NCBI RefSeq assembly: GCF_024220515.1
Contig: NZ_JAMXOT010000012.1
Location: 1 to 52,373 of the forward strand
Direction: 5' to 3'
Source: Oscillatoria sp. HE19RPO
GTDB lineage: Bacteria > Cyanobacteriota > Cyanobacteriia > Cyanobacteriales > Laspinemataceae
Length of the DNA: 52,373 nucleotides
Shown here: positions 27,813 to 36,188 of the stretch, in pieces
Layout: every line of letters starts with the position of its first letter
Numbering within the stretch: position 1 is the first letter of the stretch
Translations under genes and position numbers: made by a program
Notes under the pieces: generated by a model
Seen by the model: the letters and a program-made list of their open reading frames with translations, nothing else
Told to the model about the DNA's origin: nothing
The model's database searches: none

Positions 27813-29681
27813 ATGTTCAAAGCAGGTGAGGCCCAAAAAAAACTCGCCAACAGCTTTACGAGTTTAACCTTGTTGAGTGTAATAGCTGTTGGGGGTTCTG
27901 CATCGGCTCAGGTCCAGGGGCCTGTAGAGTCTGTTCCGCCATCTGTACCACTCAATTTCACTCCCACAGTAGGAGATGACTATAGATTAGGGCCTGGCGA
28001 TCGCATCCGAGTGAATAATCTTGAAGGACCTGAATTCAGTGGGGATCATCAGATAGCCCCCGATGGCACAATATCTCTCCCTCTCATTGGTGCTGTGAAT
28101 ATCCAGGGCCTGACCCTACAACAAGCTACAGATCTGATTATCGCTAGGTACACTCGCTTCTACAAATATCCTCAAGTTAGCATCTACATCCAAGCGATTG
28201 GGCCTTTAGAAATTGTCACCGCTGGGGAACTTAGGTTTCCAGGCCGCTATGTACTCTCCCGTGAGGACCAAACGCGACATCGAGGAATTCAAATCCCCAC
28301 CCTATTGGATGCGATCATCCAGAGTGGAGGAATTACCCTCACAGGCAACCCGAGACAAATTCAAGTCCGGCGTAGGCAACCGACAGGAGATCAACAAGTT
28401 ATCACGGTCGATCTGTGGAACTTTTTGCGGACTGGCGATCGCAGTGAAAACGTCACGTTGCAGGATGGAGATACGATATTTGTTCCTACAGAAACTGATG
28501 TCAATTTGGCCGAAAAAAGAGAATTAGCAATTGCCACCTTCGCAACGGATATCAACACCCCTCGAACAATCGCGATCGTCGGGGAGGTCTCCCGTCCTGG
28601 CTCCTATGTAATTCAGGGAGGAGACACCCAGTTAGACAGAAGATCCGATGGTTTACCCACAGTAATTAAAGCGATTCAACTCGCCGGTGGCATCACCTTA
28701 TCCGCAGATATTCAGCAGGTGCAAATCCAGCGAATCTCCAAAACTGGAAGTGAAATCACCTTTGAAGTAAACTTGTGGGAATTCTTTCAAGATGGAGACC
28801 TTACCCAAGACACCATTGTTCAAGAAGGAGATATCATTTCGATTCCGACTGCAACCACCGCAAATCTAGAACAAATGCGTCAATTAAGTCAGACCAGCAT
28901 AGCCACAGACTTAAGTCAGCCGCGTACCGTGAATGTGGTGGGAGATGTTATGCGTCCTGGCCCCTACGTCCTTAAAACCAGAGACCCCTTATTGCAAACT
29001 GTTGATGGACTTCCGACCGTAACCCGAGCTATTCAGCTAGCGGGTGGAATTAAGCCGACAGCAAACCTTCGCCTTGTACAAATTCGCAGACTGACAAGAG
29101 CCGGAGCCGAACAAATTATTAATGTAGACCTGTGGCAACTTTTGCAGAGCGGGGACCTAACTCATGATCCGATTCTGGCTCAGGGAGATACGTTGGTGAT
29201 TCCTACCATGACAGATGTCAACCCAGCCGAAGCAAGAGAAGTCGCCAACGCTAGTTTCTCTCCTGGCACAATGACCGTTTATGTCGTGGGTGAAGGGGTC
29301 GGTAGCCGTAATTTACCCCCTAGGCCAGAGTTACAACTGCCACCCAATACCCCAATCAGCCAAGCTATTTTAGCATCGGGGGCATTTGACAAAGGTCGAG
29401 CCAGTAATTCTGTCCAACTGATTCGCCTCAACTCTAATGGCACCGTGAGCCAACAGACCCTAGAAGTGGATTTTACTGCTGGAATCAACGAACAGACCAA
29501 TCCTTTACTCCGCGACAAAGACATTATTGTAGTCAGACAAACTGGGGGAAGCCGGGTAACGGATACCCTGCAAAGCATCGGAGAATCAGCATTACTAATC
29601 CCTCGGATAGAGACTTTGTTAAGAATCTTGAGCTTTTTGGGATTCATTGAGAATCGGTCTTTTGATGGGCCTTCTGAATAA
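27813..29681 (+). CDS. polysaccharide export protein with SLBB domains (Wza-like)
   Basis: A 622-residue secreted outer-membrane or periplasmic export protein. I started at the ATG at 27813 because GGGG lies five bases upstream and a signal peptide follows directly (hydrophobic LTLLSVIAVGG ending SASA-Q). An upstream ATG at 27750 would add 21 residues. The Poly_export domain starts at YRLGPGDRIRV (about 57) with DGTISLPLIG. Three long SLBB-type modules follow, each with a G-x-YVL core, a GLPT-x-x-x-AIQLAGGI stretch and a D-x-W-x-x-x-x-x-GD segment, ending in a shorter fourth module. It forms the outer pore or channel for EPS release and pairs with the BY-kinase gene 49 bases downstream. Confidence 0.93.
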   Translation: MFKAGEAQKKLANSFTSLTLLSVIAVGGSASAQVQGPVESVPPSVPLNFTPTVGDDYRLGPGDRIRVNNLEGPEFSGDHQIAPDGTISLPLIGAVNIQGLTLQQATDLIIARYTRFYKYPQVSIYIQAIGPLEIVTAGELRFPGRYVLSREDQTRHRGIQIPTLLDAIIQSGGITLTGNPRQIQVRRRQPTGDQQVITVDLWNFLRTGDRSENVTLQDGDTIFVPTETDVNLAEKRELAIATFATDINTPRTIAIVGEVSRPGSYVIQGGDTQLDRRSDGLPTVIKAIQLAGGITLSADIQQVQIQRISKTGSEITFEVNLWEFFQDGDLTQDTIVQEGDIISIPTATTANLEQMRQLSQTSIATDLSQPRTVNVVGDVMRPGPYVLKTRDPLLQTVDGLPTVTRAIQLAGGIKPTANLRLVQIRRLTRAGAEQIINVDLWQLLQSGDLTHDPILAQGDTLVIPTMTDVNPAEAREVANASFSPGTMTVYVVGEGVGSRNLPPRPELQLPPNTPISQAILASGAFDKGRASNSVQLIRLNSNGTVSQQTLEVDFTAGINEQTNPLLRDKDIIVVRQTGGSRVTDTLQSIGESALLIPRIETLLRILSFLGFIENRSFDGPSE

Positions 29682-29730
29682 AAATTGAGGGCGAGTAGAG
29701 AGTAGCCGTAACTAGCCTGGAGGAATCAAA

Positions 29731-31920
29731 ATGAATCGAGAAAATTATTCGTCAGTGCGCTCTAGTAATCCAAATGAAAAAATACCTAGATCGTTTCCTT
29801 CCCCTTATGGAATGCAGCCATTAGGGGAGCGAAGCGATGAAGAAAAAGTCTTACGAGAAATCAGTAAGATTTTGGCAGCAGCTAAACGAAGAGCGTTGGT
29901 TATTATTGGGGTTGCTATTTTAGTGACCACTGCCATGTATTATCAAAAAGACCAAAAGCCTGCCAGCTACAAAGGAGGATTTCAGCTTTTGGTAGAGCCG
30001 GTTTCTAGCGCTGAAAACAGGCTTCAATCCATCTTGAGTCAAACAGAAGGAAGCCAGAGAGAAACGATTAACACGAGAGATTTTAGTTTAGACTATGGAA
30101 CTCAAATTCGGGTATTAAAAAGCCCTAAAGTCATGTTCCCAATCACCCAAAAAATTCAAGAACGGTATCCTAAATTCACCCCAGACAAAATTAAAATAGA
30201 TAGACCTTTTGATGAATCAGAAGGAACTCGTATCCTAGACATCAGTTACGCGGGAAGTACCGCCGAAGAAGTAGAGTTTGTCTTAAATGTTGTTGCTGAG
30301 GCATATCTCAAATATAGCCTGGAAGATAGACAGACTAATCTGAGCCAAGGAATTATGTTTATTGAAAATCAAGTTCCTCAGATGCGGGAAAGAGTGGATA
30401 TAATTCAGGAAGAAATTAAAAACTTGCGTGAGCAGTATGACCTGATGATTCCCGAGTTTCACAGCAACAAGCTAGTGGACCAGTTACGCGCAGTTGAGAT
30501 GAGAAGAATAGAGATTCAACTCAACCTATCTGATACCCGTTCTCTATATCAAACCATCAGGACACTCTTTGAGGCAGGAGATTATGCGGCGGTTTTAGGA
30601 GAAAGTGGTGGAACCTATGGCCCATTAATTTCCCAAATTCATAAATTAGATAGTGATGTTACCGCAGCCGCTTCCCGAATGCAAGAAGAACACCCCACTC
30701 TGAGGTCTCTTCGTGAACAAAAACAAAATTTAGAGGCTCCTGTGCGTCAAGAAGCTCAAAGCATCTTGAGCAAGCTTGAGGGTAGACTTCAAGGTCTACA
30801 AGAAAATGAAGAAATTTTGTTACAAAATGAGCGTCGATTGAAACAACAACTCGATTTGTTACCAGCAGTTGCAAGCAATTATGATCGCTTACAGAGAGAA
30901 TTGCAAATTGCTAATGAGACCCTCAACAAAAATTTAATAAAACTCGATGGATTACGATTAGATGCCGCTCAACAAAAAGTTCCGTGGGATCTGATTGCTC
31001 CACCCACCAGTCTGAGGGTCCCAACAACCAATCGAAAAGCCATAATTTTAACAGCCGTGCTAGGCTTGATTTTAGGAATGGGAGTCGCTTTTGTTTTAGA
31101 AATACTCAACAATGTCTTCCATAATCCTGATGATATTGAAGAAGATACAAGATTACCCCTGCTAGGAGTGATTCCTTTCTCTAATAAACTCAAGAAACTG
31201 AAAGATTCAACTGCTGGCAAACCGAAGAAACTCTTACCTGTGGCATCTGGAAGTCTGGGTAGTCAAACCAGCCTAGATAATTTAAGATTGGCTAATAGTA
31301 GTCATATTCAGCCATCTGAAACTTCTCCTCTAGTGGAAGCTTTCCGCTCTCTGTATACTAATATCCGCTTACTCAATGCCGATACTCCCCTGCATTCTAT
31401 GGTTATTAGTGCAGCGACTCCCGGAGAAGGAAAATCCACGGTTGCTGTCCATTTAGCGCAGACTGCTGCAGCGATCGGTCAGCGAGTCTTGTTAGTGGAT
31501 GCGGATATGCGTTCTCCGAAGATTCATCTCAAACTGAATTTACCGAATCTTCGGGGATTGAGCGATACCATTTCTACAGACATGAGTTTGAATGATGCCA
31601 TTCAACGCTCACCCATAGATGACAACCTGTTTGTGTTAACCTCTGGACCACTCACCTCAGATCCCATCAAGCTCCTCTCTTCTAAAAAAATGTACTCTTT
31701 AATGGAGCAATTTCAAGACTTTTTCGATTTAGTGATCTATGATACCCCTCCTCTGGTCGGTGTAGCTGATAGCTGTCTTTTAGCTGCACAAACAGATGGG
31801 TTAGTGATGGTGGTTAAAGTTGACAAGACAGACCGAACAATGGTCCTGAAAGCATTAGATGGGCTGAAAATTTCAGGGTCTTCTGTCTTGGGGGTCGTTG
31901 CCAACTGTAATAAAAAGTAA
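29731..31920 (+). CDS. polysaccharide co-polymerase/BY-kinase-like protein (Wzc-like)
   Basis: A 729-residue inner-membrane protein that controls EPS chain length and export with the Wza-like channel. A Wzz domain follows transmembrane helix 1 (about 54-70), coiled coil runs roughly 200-420, and helix 2 is at about 437-458. The cytoplasmic ATPase domain has Walker A PGEGKST (Lys568), Walker A' LLVDADMRSP and Walker B LVIYDTPP. The protein ends GVVANCNKK and has no C-terminal tyrosine cluster, so classical tail autophosphorylation seems absent. GGAGGA precedes the ATG at proper spacing, and co-transcription with the upstream gene is near certain. Confidence 0.93.
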   Translation: MNRENYSSVRSSNPNEKIPRSFPSPYGMQPLGERSDEEKVLREISKILAAAKRRALVIIGVAILVTTAMYYQKDQKPASYKGGFQLLVEPVSSAENRLQSILSQTEGSQRETINTRDFSLDYGTQIRVLKSPKVMFPITQKIQERYPKFTPDKIKIDRPFDESEGTRILDISYAGSTAEEVEFVLNVVAEAYLKYSLEDRQTNLSQGIMFIENQVPQMRERVDIIQEEIKNLREQYDLMIPEFHSNKLVDQLRAVEMRRIEIQLNLSDTRSLYQTIRTLFEAGDYAAVLGESGGTYGPLISQIHKLDSDVTAAASRMQEEHPTLRSLREQKQNLEAPVRQEAQSILSKLEGRLQGLQENEEILLQNERRLKQQLDLLPAVASNYDRLQRELQIANETLNKNLIKLDGLRLDAAQQKVPWDLIAPPTSLRVPTTNRKAIILTAVLGLILGMGVAFVLEILNNVFHNPDDIEEDTRLPLLGVIPFSNKLKKLKDSTAGKPKKLLPVASGSLGSQTSLDNLRLANSSHIQPSETSPLVEAFRSLYTNIRLLNADTPLHSMVISAATPGEGKSTVAVHLAQTAAAIGQRVLLVDADMRSPKIHLKLNLPNLRGLSDTISTDMSLNDAIQRSPIDDNLFVLTSGPLTSDPIKLLSSKKMYSLMEQFQDFFDLVIYDTPPLVGVADSCLLAAQTDGLVMVVKVDKTDRTMVLKALDGLKISGSSVLGVVANCNKK

Positions 31921-32388
31921 GCCTTTTCATACCAAATCCGGTATTCGTCGCTCTGTTAAAACCCACACCCATCAAGGGAGGAGGCTCACAGGATGGAAGC
32001 TTCTCTTACGGGGGCTAAAGAGTAAATAGGTCTTTGAGAAGCGGATTTGGTCTCACTCATTTTTTCCCTAAAGGGTCAAAGGCAGCTCATCACAGCGGCC
32101 CTGCCATGACTCCGAAGAAAAGCGGTTGCTTCTTCTTCTGATGTCCATGCACAACTTAAGAAAAGAAGAATATAGCAGTTCTCATCTCCATAAGGTACAG
32201 CGATGGCGGCCCCAAACCGTCGCCTGCCGGTGAACGGGCCGCCTTATGCTTTGAAAAGGACCTCATCAGTCCACCGAAACGCTATACCCCATATTTGGAC
32301 ATCTAACACTAAATTTAGGGTCCTCTAAGCAAATCTCCTTTATCTATAGATATAGAGGTGAGGTAATGCGTCCATGCCAGAAAAAATG
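31921..32388. other. gene-free stretch after the export operon
   Basis: About 470 bases following the wzc-like gene. It contains GC-rich inverted segments near 32207-32258 (GCGGCCC with GGGCCGC, bordered by ATAAGG and CCTTAT) that look like a decayed repeat. I find no supported gene here. Confidence 0.35.
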
Positions 32389-32413
32389 ATGCCACCTCCG
32401 AATGAGGTGGCAT
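32389..32413 (-). terminator. intrinsic terminator, minus strand
   Basis: ATGCCACCTC (32389-32398) pairs with GAGGTGGCAT (32404-32413) around a five-base loop. On the minus strand the stem is followed by CATTTTTT. It would stop minus-strand transcription that passes the PEP-CTERM gene. Confidence 0.65.
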
Positions 32414-32535
32414 GAATCGATGTTCAATTTTCAGGATGGTACATTAACCTAGATAGTGGTAAGTAGAGTGTTAGGACCTACAGAATGGATTGAAGAGTCA
32501 AGCTGCTTGGAAAATTTGAGTAAACCGATTAAGGG

Positions 32536-32692
32536 AACTCCAAAAAATAAAATACCCAAAAAACCCGCACCCTTAAGGGTGGGGCTACACGGACATTAGC
32601 GGAGCCATGCCCGAAGGGCTATAGCCCGCCTGCGCGGGCTAATATAGTTAGGTGCTTAACCATCGGGATTTGGATGATTTATTTGTTGGAAC
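32536..32692 (-). repeat. MITE-like interspersed repeat, copy 2 (reversed)
   Basis: Read on the minus strand it starts TTCCAACAAATAAATCATCC and ends TTTTATTTTTTGGAGTT, the same ends as the copies at 4-140 and 52242-52373. Inside are the hairpin GCCCGCGCAGGCGGGC and then CCCCACCCTTAAGGGTGCGGG followed by T6, a perfect intrinsic terminator. It lies three bases beyond the stop codon of the PEP-CTERM gene and points in the same direction, so it likely serves as that gene's terminator. This copy carries about 25 extra bases in the middle. Confidence 0.8.
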
Positions 32693-32695
32693 ACC

Positions 32696-33508
32696 CTAAG
32701 AAGCTTTGTCTTCGGTTTTACGACGACGTGAGGATAAGGCCATGCATCCAGCAAACATTCCTAAGCCTATTAGGGTAGCAGGTTCAGGGACAGCCACTTC
32801 GTCAATAACGGTCGCGGTGAATAAAAAGTCATTAAAGTCTCTATGGAAACCTTGGGTACTACCCGTCGAGGGGTTCCGAATTCCATTATCCTCGAATGCG
32901 ATTAGACCCGTCATGCCCAGGGATAAGCTTGCGTTAGTTCCGGATGCTTGGGCCAAAAGACTTTGAGTAGAATCGGTCAGGGTGCTATTTCCAACGGGTC
33001 TGATATATTTGTAAGACTCATCATTCAGGACTGAGAGGTCGCTGAAAAACTTGGCTTGCTGTCCAAACTCTACCGACGGTTTATTTTGATTCAAGGAAGT
33101 GGTCGAGAAGACAGTGGGGCTGTTAACCTGGTTGGCTGAACCCAAGAAAAAGGAGTATTCGTGGCCCTGTAAAAAGGTAAACTGGGTCTTAATCGACTGG
33201 ATATCTTGGCTGAAGGTGGCATTATCCAGGTCCCCTTTATTGGCGTGGGTTGCATTGCCGCCTACGCTAGAACCTCTTGTTTCTGTAAATAGGTCAAAAT
33301 ATTCGCCCCTGGTAACATCAAAGATCCCGACTTTTGACTGGAACCCACCGTAACTGCCTAACCACCCAAATTCGACCGTACTGCCGTTGCCTTGAATATA
33401 GTTGGTTGTGGTTAAGGTAATGGCACTGGCAGGTGCTGCAGAGGCCATGCCAATACCGACTAGGGTTGCGGTTGCTGCTACAGATAAAATTTGTTGTTGT
33501 ACGTTCAT
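32696..33508 (-). CDS. PEP-CTERM sorting-domain protein
   Basis: A 270-residue exported protein. The signal peptide has the hydrophobic stretch LSVAATATLVGIGMASA ending near APASA. The C-terminal tail has VPEPATLIGLGMFAGCMAL followed by SSRRRK, the tripartite PEP-CTERM signal recognised and cleaved by an exosortase. In between is a low-complexity Ser/Thr/Asn-rich domain (GGFQSKVGIFDV, FFLGSANQ) with no enzyme motif. PEP-CTERM proteins are linked to EPS production and the cell surface in Gram-negative bacteria, which fits the neighbouring locus. No exosortase gene is in the window. Function beyond surface location is unknown. Confidence 0.92.
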   Translation of the reverse strand: MNVQQQILSVAATATLVGIGMASAAPASAITLTTTNYIQGNGSTVEFGWLGSYGGFQSKVGIFDVTRGEYFDLFTETRGSSVGGNATHANKGDLDNATFSQDIQSIKTQFTFLQGHEYSFFLGSANQVNSPTVFSTTSLNQNKPSVEFGQQAKFFSDLSVLNDESYKYIRPVGNSTLTDSTQSLLAQASGTNASLSLGMTGLIAFEDNGIRNPSTGSTQGFHRDFNDFLFTATVIDEVAVPEPATLIGLGMFAGCMALSSRRRKTEDKAS

Positions 33509-33836
33509 TGTTAGCCTCGGTTGCCTATCGTTACAAGTTCAGAAACTCAACTGCTTTTAAAGCCCTGTTGTCTTCTTCAGTAGGTAGATAAAACTAGACT
33601 GGGGCCACATTTCTTACCATGAGGACCAAGCCGATTCCTTTGTCTACTCTTTTATTAATGCACTAAAGTCATAAGATTTCCACGATCGAGATCACACCTT
33701 TAACCAATCTTTAAATTTGTACTCCCAGGACTATTGAATTCTAAAAGGACTGAAGGTGTGTTTTGAGTTTACTAATTGTATTCAGCGCCAACATCATACT
33801 GTCGAAGGCTATTGACTGCCTCAAGGCGGGTGATGC

Positions 33837-34002
33837 GGGAGCATCTCAAGAAGGCTCATAGACCTAACCGCCGGTGGGTGCCCCCTTCCCACCCCGACCC
33901 TCCCCTGTCTAGGAGAGGGAGGTATAACGAATAAATGTCTTTAGCACCGAAGGGGGAGCAAGACGTATAAATTCCCCTTTGAGGCCAAATTGAGATGCTC
34001 CC
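33837..34002. repeat. inverted repeat bracketing 140 bases
   Basis: GGGAGCATCTCAA at 33837-33849 is the exact reverse complement of TTGAGATGCTCCC at 33990-34002, and GTGATGC occurs beside both arms. The layout resembles a small non-autonomous element. Confidence 0.5.
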
Positions 34003-34634
34003 GGTGATGCAAAGATTTTAGGGGTTGGGAAGTTCTCTGTTATTGGAATTCTGTGAAATTATGTTATCCGTGAAATTACGGTTAATCAGTAAAATTCCTG
34101 AGATTTTTTTCTTTAGAAAAAGAAAAATGTTTATGTTGGATAAATTTCTCTTAAGTTGATTTCACTCAGCAGGGAATCGATATATAAGCCCCTCTAAATC
34201 ATGATGACAAGAGAATTTATCAGTTCGTCTGATACCCCATCCGGTTGTCTCAAGTCGGTTTTCTCTATGACGCTGCGTTTGTCTGCGCCTGCGTGACAGG
34301 GCTTAAGCCGGCTTGGTCTGTGAAGCCAGACCCTTGAGTCGCGCTTCTTTTTATAGACTTATCACAACCAGATTCCGTATGAGGCTGGCTATAGGGGGAT
34401 TCTTTGGAGATTAGACTTTTGATTAGGTGGTGGAGGTGAAGCTCCCGCTCAGACAGAAATACTGTATAGCGTTGTTCTTAGGGATAGTGGCAGGATTGCT
34501 TTGCCTGAGTAGAAAGTTAATAGATCTTGCTCTATAGTACGCCAGAAGGGATGATTGACGGATTGACAGATAAGTGGAGAAGTTCTGGCAATTGTCTTCT
34601 TAAGGGGCAGGAGGTGCAACCGAGGAATAGCCTC

Positions 34635-34715
34635 AAAGAGGTCGCGAGGTGTGCTTAACGATCGCCTCTAGTAATGAGAGATCACGACAGACCCCGCATA
34701 CTCCGCGACCTCTTT
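34635..34715 (-). terminator. long stem downstream of the S1 gene
   Basis: AAAGAGGTCGCG (34635-34646) and CGCGACCTCTTT (34704-34715) form a perfect 12-bp stem enclosing 57 bases. It starts about 20 bases after the end of the S1 gene on the minus strand. It may be a 3'-UTR structure or terminator, although the T run is short. Confidence 0.4.
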
Positions 34716-34736
34716 TACTTTTATCTGTTTTGACAG

Positions 34737-35639
34737 CTACTCAGTGACCGTCTCACTCTTTGCCGATCGCCGTTCCTGAGCCGTTGCCATCACCTCATCC
34801 ATTTTCTCCAGAATCTCCCCTGGATAATTCTCCAACACCTTCGTCGTCAGAGAAATCCGTCCTTTCCACTCATCCAACTCCGCAATCACCACTTTAATCG
34901 GTTGTCCAACTTGAAACACCGTATGGAGAGACGCCACATACTTTTGACTGATCTGATTAATATGGAGCAACCCAGTCACCCCATTCAGGTCTACAAAGAC
35001 CCCAAAGGGCTTGAGTCCCACCACTTCACCTTCAACCAGTTGACCCACTACCAGTTGACTCATCCGCTTGGCGCGAGCTTGGAGGCGCTGAGATAGCACC
35101 AACTTATTGCGATCGCGATCGGCCTCCAAAATCGTAGCACTCAAATTCTGCCCCACTAGCTGCTCCAAATTCCCCCGTTCGCTGAGGTGCGATCGCGGAA
35201 TAAAACCGCGCAACCCTTCCACATTAACCGTGACCCCACCCTTATTCACACCAATCACCCGGACTGGCACCGATTCATTATTCTCTTGCACCTGAGCTAA
35301 ATGCTCCCAGACTTTTCGCAATTCCATCTGGCGAATCGACACCTTGACTTGACCTTCGTCATTCGGTTCGCTGACGATCAAAAAGTCCCGTTCCTCGTTG
35401 AGGGGTACCACTTCCGCCAGATTGCTGACCGGCTTTACAGACGCTTCGGCTAAAGGGAGAAAAGCCGCCGCTTTACCCCCAATATCAATATAAGCCCCTT
35501 CCGAAACATATTCAAACGCTTGACCTCGGACCTTCTGACCTTTACGAAAGTCATAATCTTGTTGTTCGAGGGCTTTCGCAAAATCCTCAGCAGAAAAAGA
35601 CGGTTGGGCCTTTTGAGAACGGGATGAGTTAGAATTCAT
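34737..35639 (-). CDS. rps1b: 30S ribosomal protein S1 homologue B
   Basis: A 300-residue RNA-binding protein with three S1 domains at about 30-100, 115-185 and 200-270; the last has the classic GLKPFGVFVDLNGVTGLLHI core. Cyanobacteria usually have two or more S1 genes; the opening FSAEDFAKALEQQDYDF and this length match the short form often called Rps1b. I chose the ATG at 35639; the frame is open up to 35771 but that part is arginine-rich and not S1-like. No clear Shine-Dalgarno sequence is seen, as is common for cyanobacterial S1. It may help recruit mRNAs lacking such sites. Confidence 0.85.
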   Translation of the reverse strand: MNSNSSRSQKAQPSFSAEDFAKALEQQDYDFRKGQKVRGQAFEYVSEGAYIDIGGKAAAFLPLAEASVKPVSNLAEVVPLNEERDFLIVSEPNDEGQVKVSIRQMELRKVWEHLAQVQENNESVPVRVIGVNKGGVTVNVEGLRGFIPRSHLSERGNLEQLVGQNLSATILEADRDRNKLVLSQRLQARAKRMSQLVVGQLVEGEVVGLKPFGVFVDLNGVTGLLHINQISQKYVASLHTVFQVGQPIKVVIAELDEWKGRISLTTKVLENYPGEILEKMDEVMATAQERRSAKSETVTE

Positions 35640-36188
35640 CGTGATTAAAACAAAAAACAAAATTAAGATGAAGTTGAAATCGCTGGCACCGCGTCGCCGA
35701 TCGCCGTGCCAACTCGATTGATTGAATCGGCGTATTCGTAGAAAAACTGGGCCTTGGGTTGCACCCCTCAAAATTGGTATTAAAGCGATCGCCTCCCAAC
35801 GGATTGTCCGCTCGCTTTAACTCCTGATCCCCCAGGGCACACCCTCATTGTCCTCCCTTGACTCAATTCTGACGAACAATCTTGCAGTTTAGCAACTCTA
35901 GCTGCCGCAGCCAAAAATTCCTAAACCCACCTAGGACCCCGCTACAGTCTGGGGAAGACAAACCGGGCTTTTTGACAAAATCCGTAGCAATCACCAAGCA
36001 ATAAAGCTCCCGAAACCCGGTTTCTTGTCCTATGGATCTCTAAAACTGTACCGAAGTTCTAGCAATTGCTCCTTTCTAACAAAACTCCGGCAGAACCCTT
36101 CAGGGATCTCGCCCGTCTTCCCCAAGCGGACCCTTTGAGTCCGGGACTGCCGGACAGATCCCAGGGCCTAATGCAATGGAAAACCACA
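35640..36188. other. intergenic region between S1 and RTX genes
   Basis: About 550 bases with the S1 promoter and leader and the end of the RTX gene transcript. AAACCGGG (35960-35967) and CCCGGTTT (36016-36023) are inverted, within CAAACCGGGCTTTTTG and GAAACCCGGTTTCTTG, a type of dispersed cyanobacterial repeat. GTCCGGGACTGCCGGAC near 36139 is another small hairpin. No gene is supported. Confidence 0.4.

Larger units (their letters stand above)
33509..34736. other. 1.2-kb gene-free region with inverted repeats
   Basis: Between the PEP-CTERM gene and the S1 gene, both minus strand. It holds an inverted repeat (GGGAGCATCTCAA at 33837-33849 and its complement at 33990-34002) bracketing 140 bases. 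It also holds a hairpin-rich segment at about 34251-34335, where CAAGTCGG pairs with CCGGCTTG using one G-T pair and GGTCTG pairs with CAGACC, and a long stem at 34635-34715. I see no protein-coding frame of any size. A structured RNA is possible but unproven. Confidence 0.5.
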
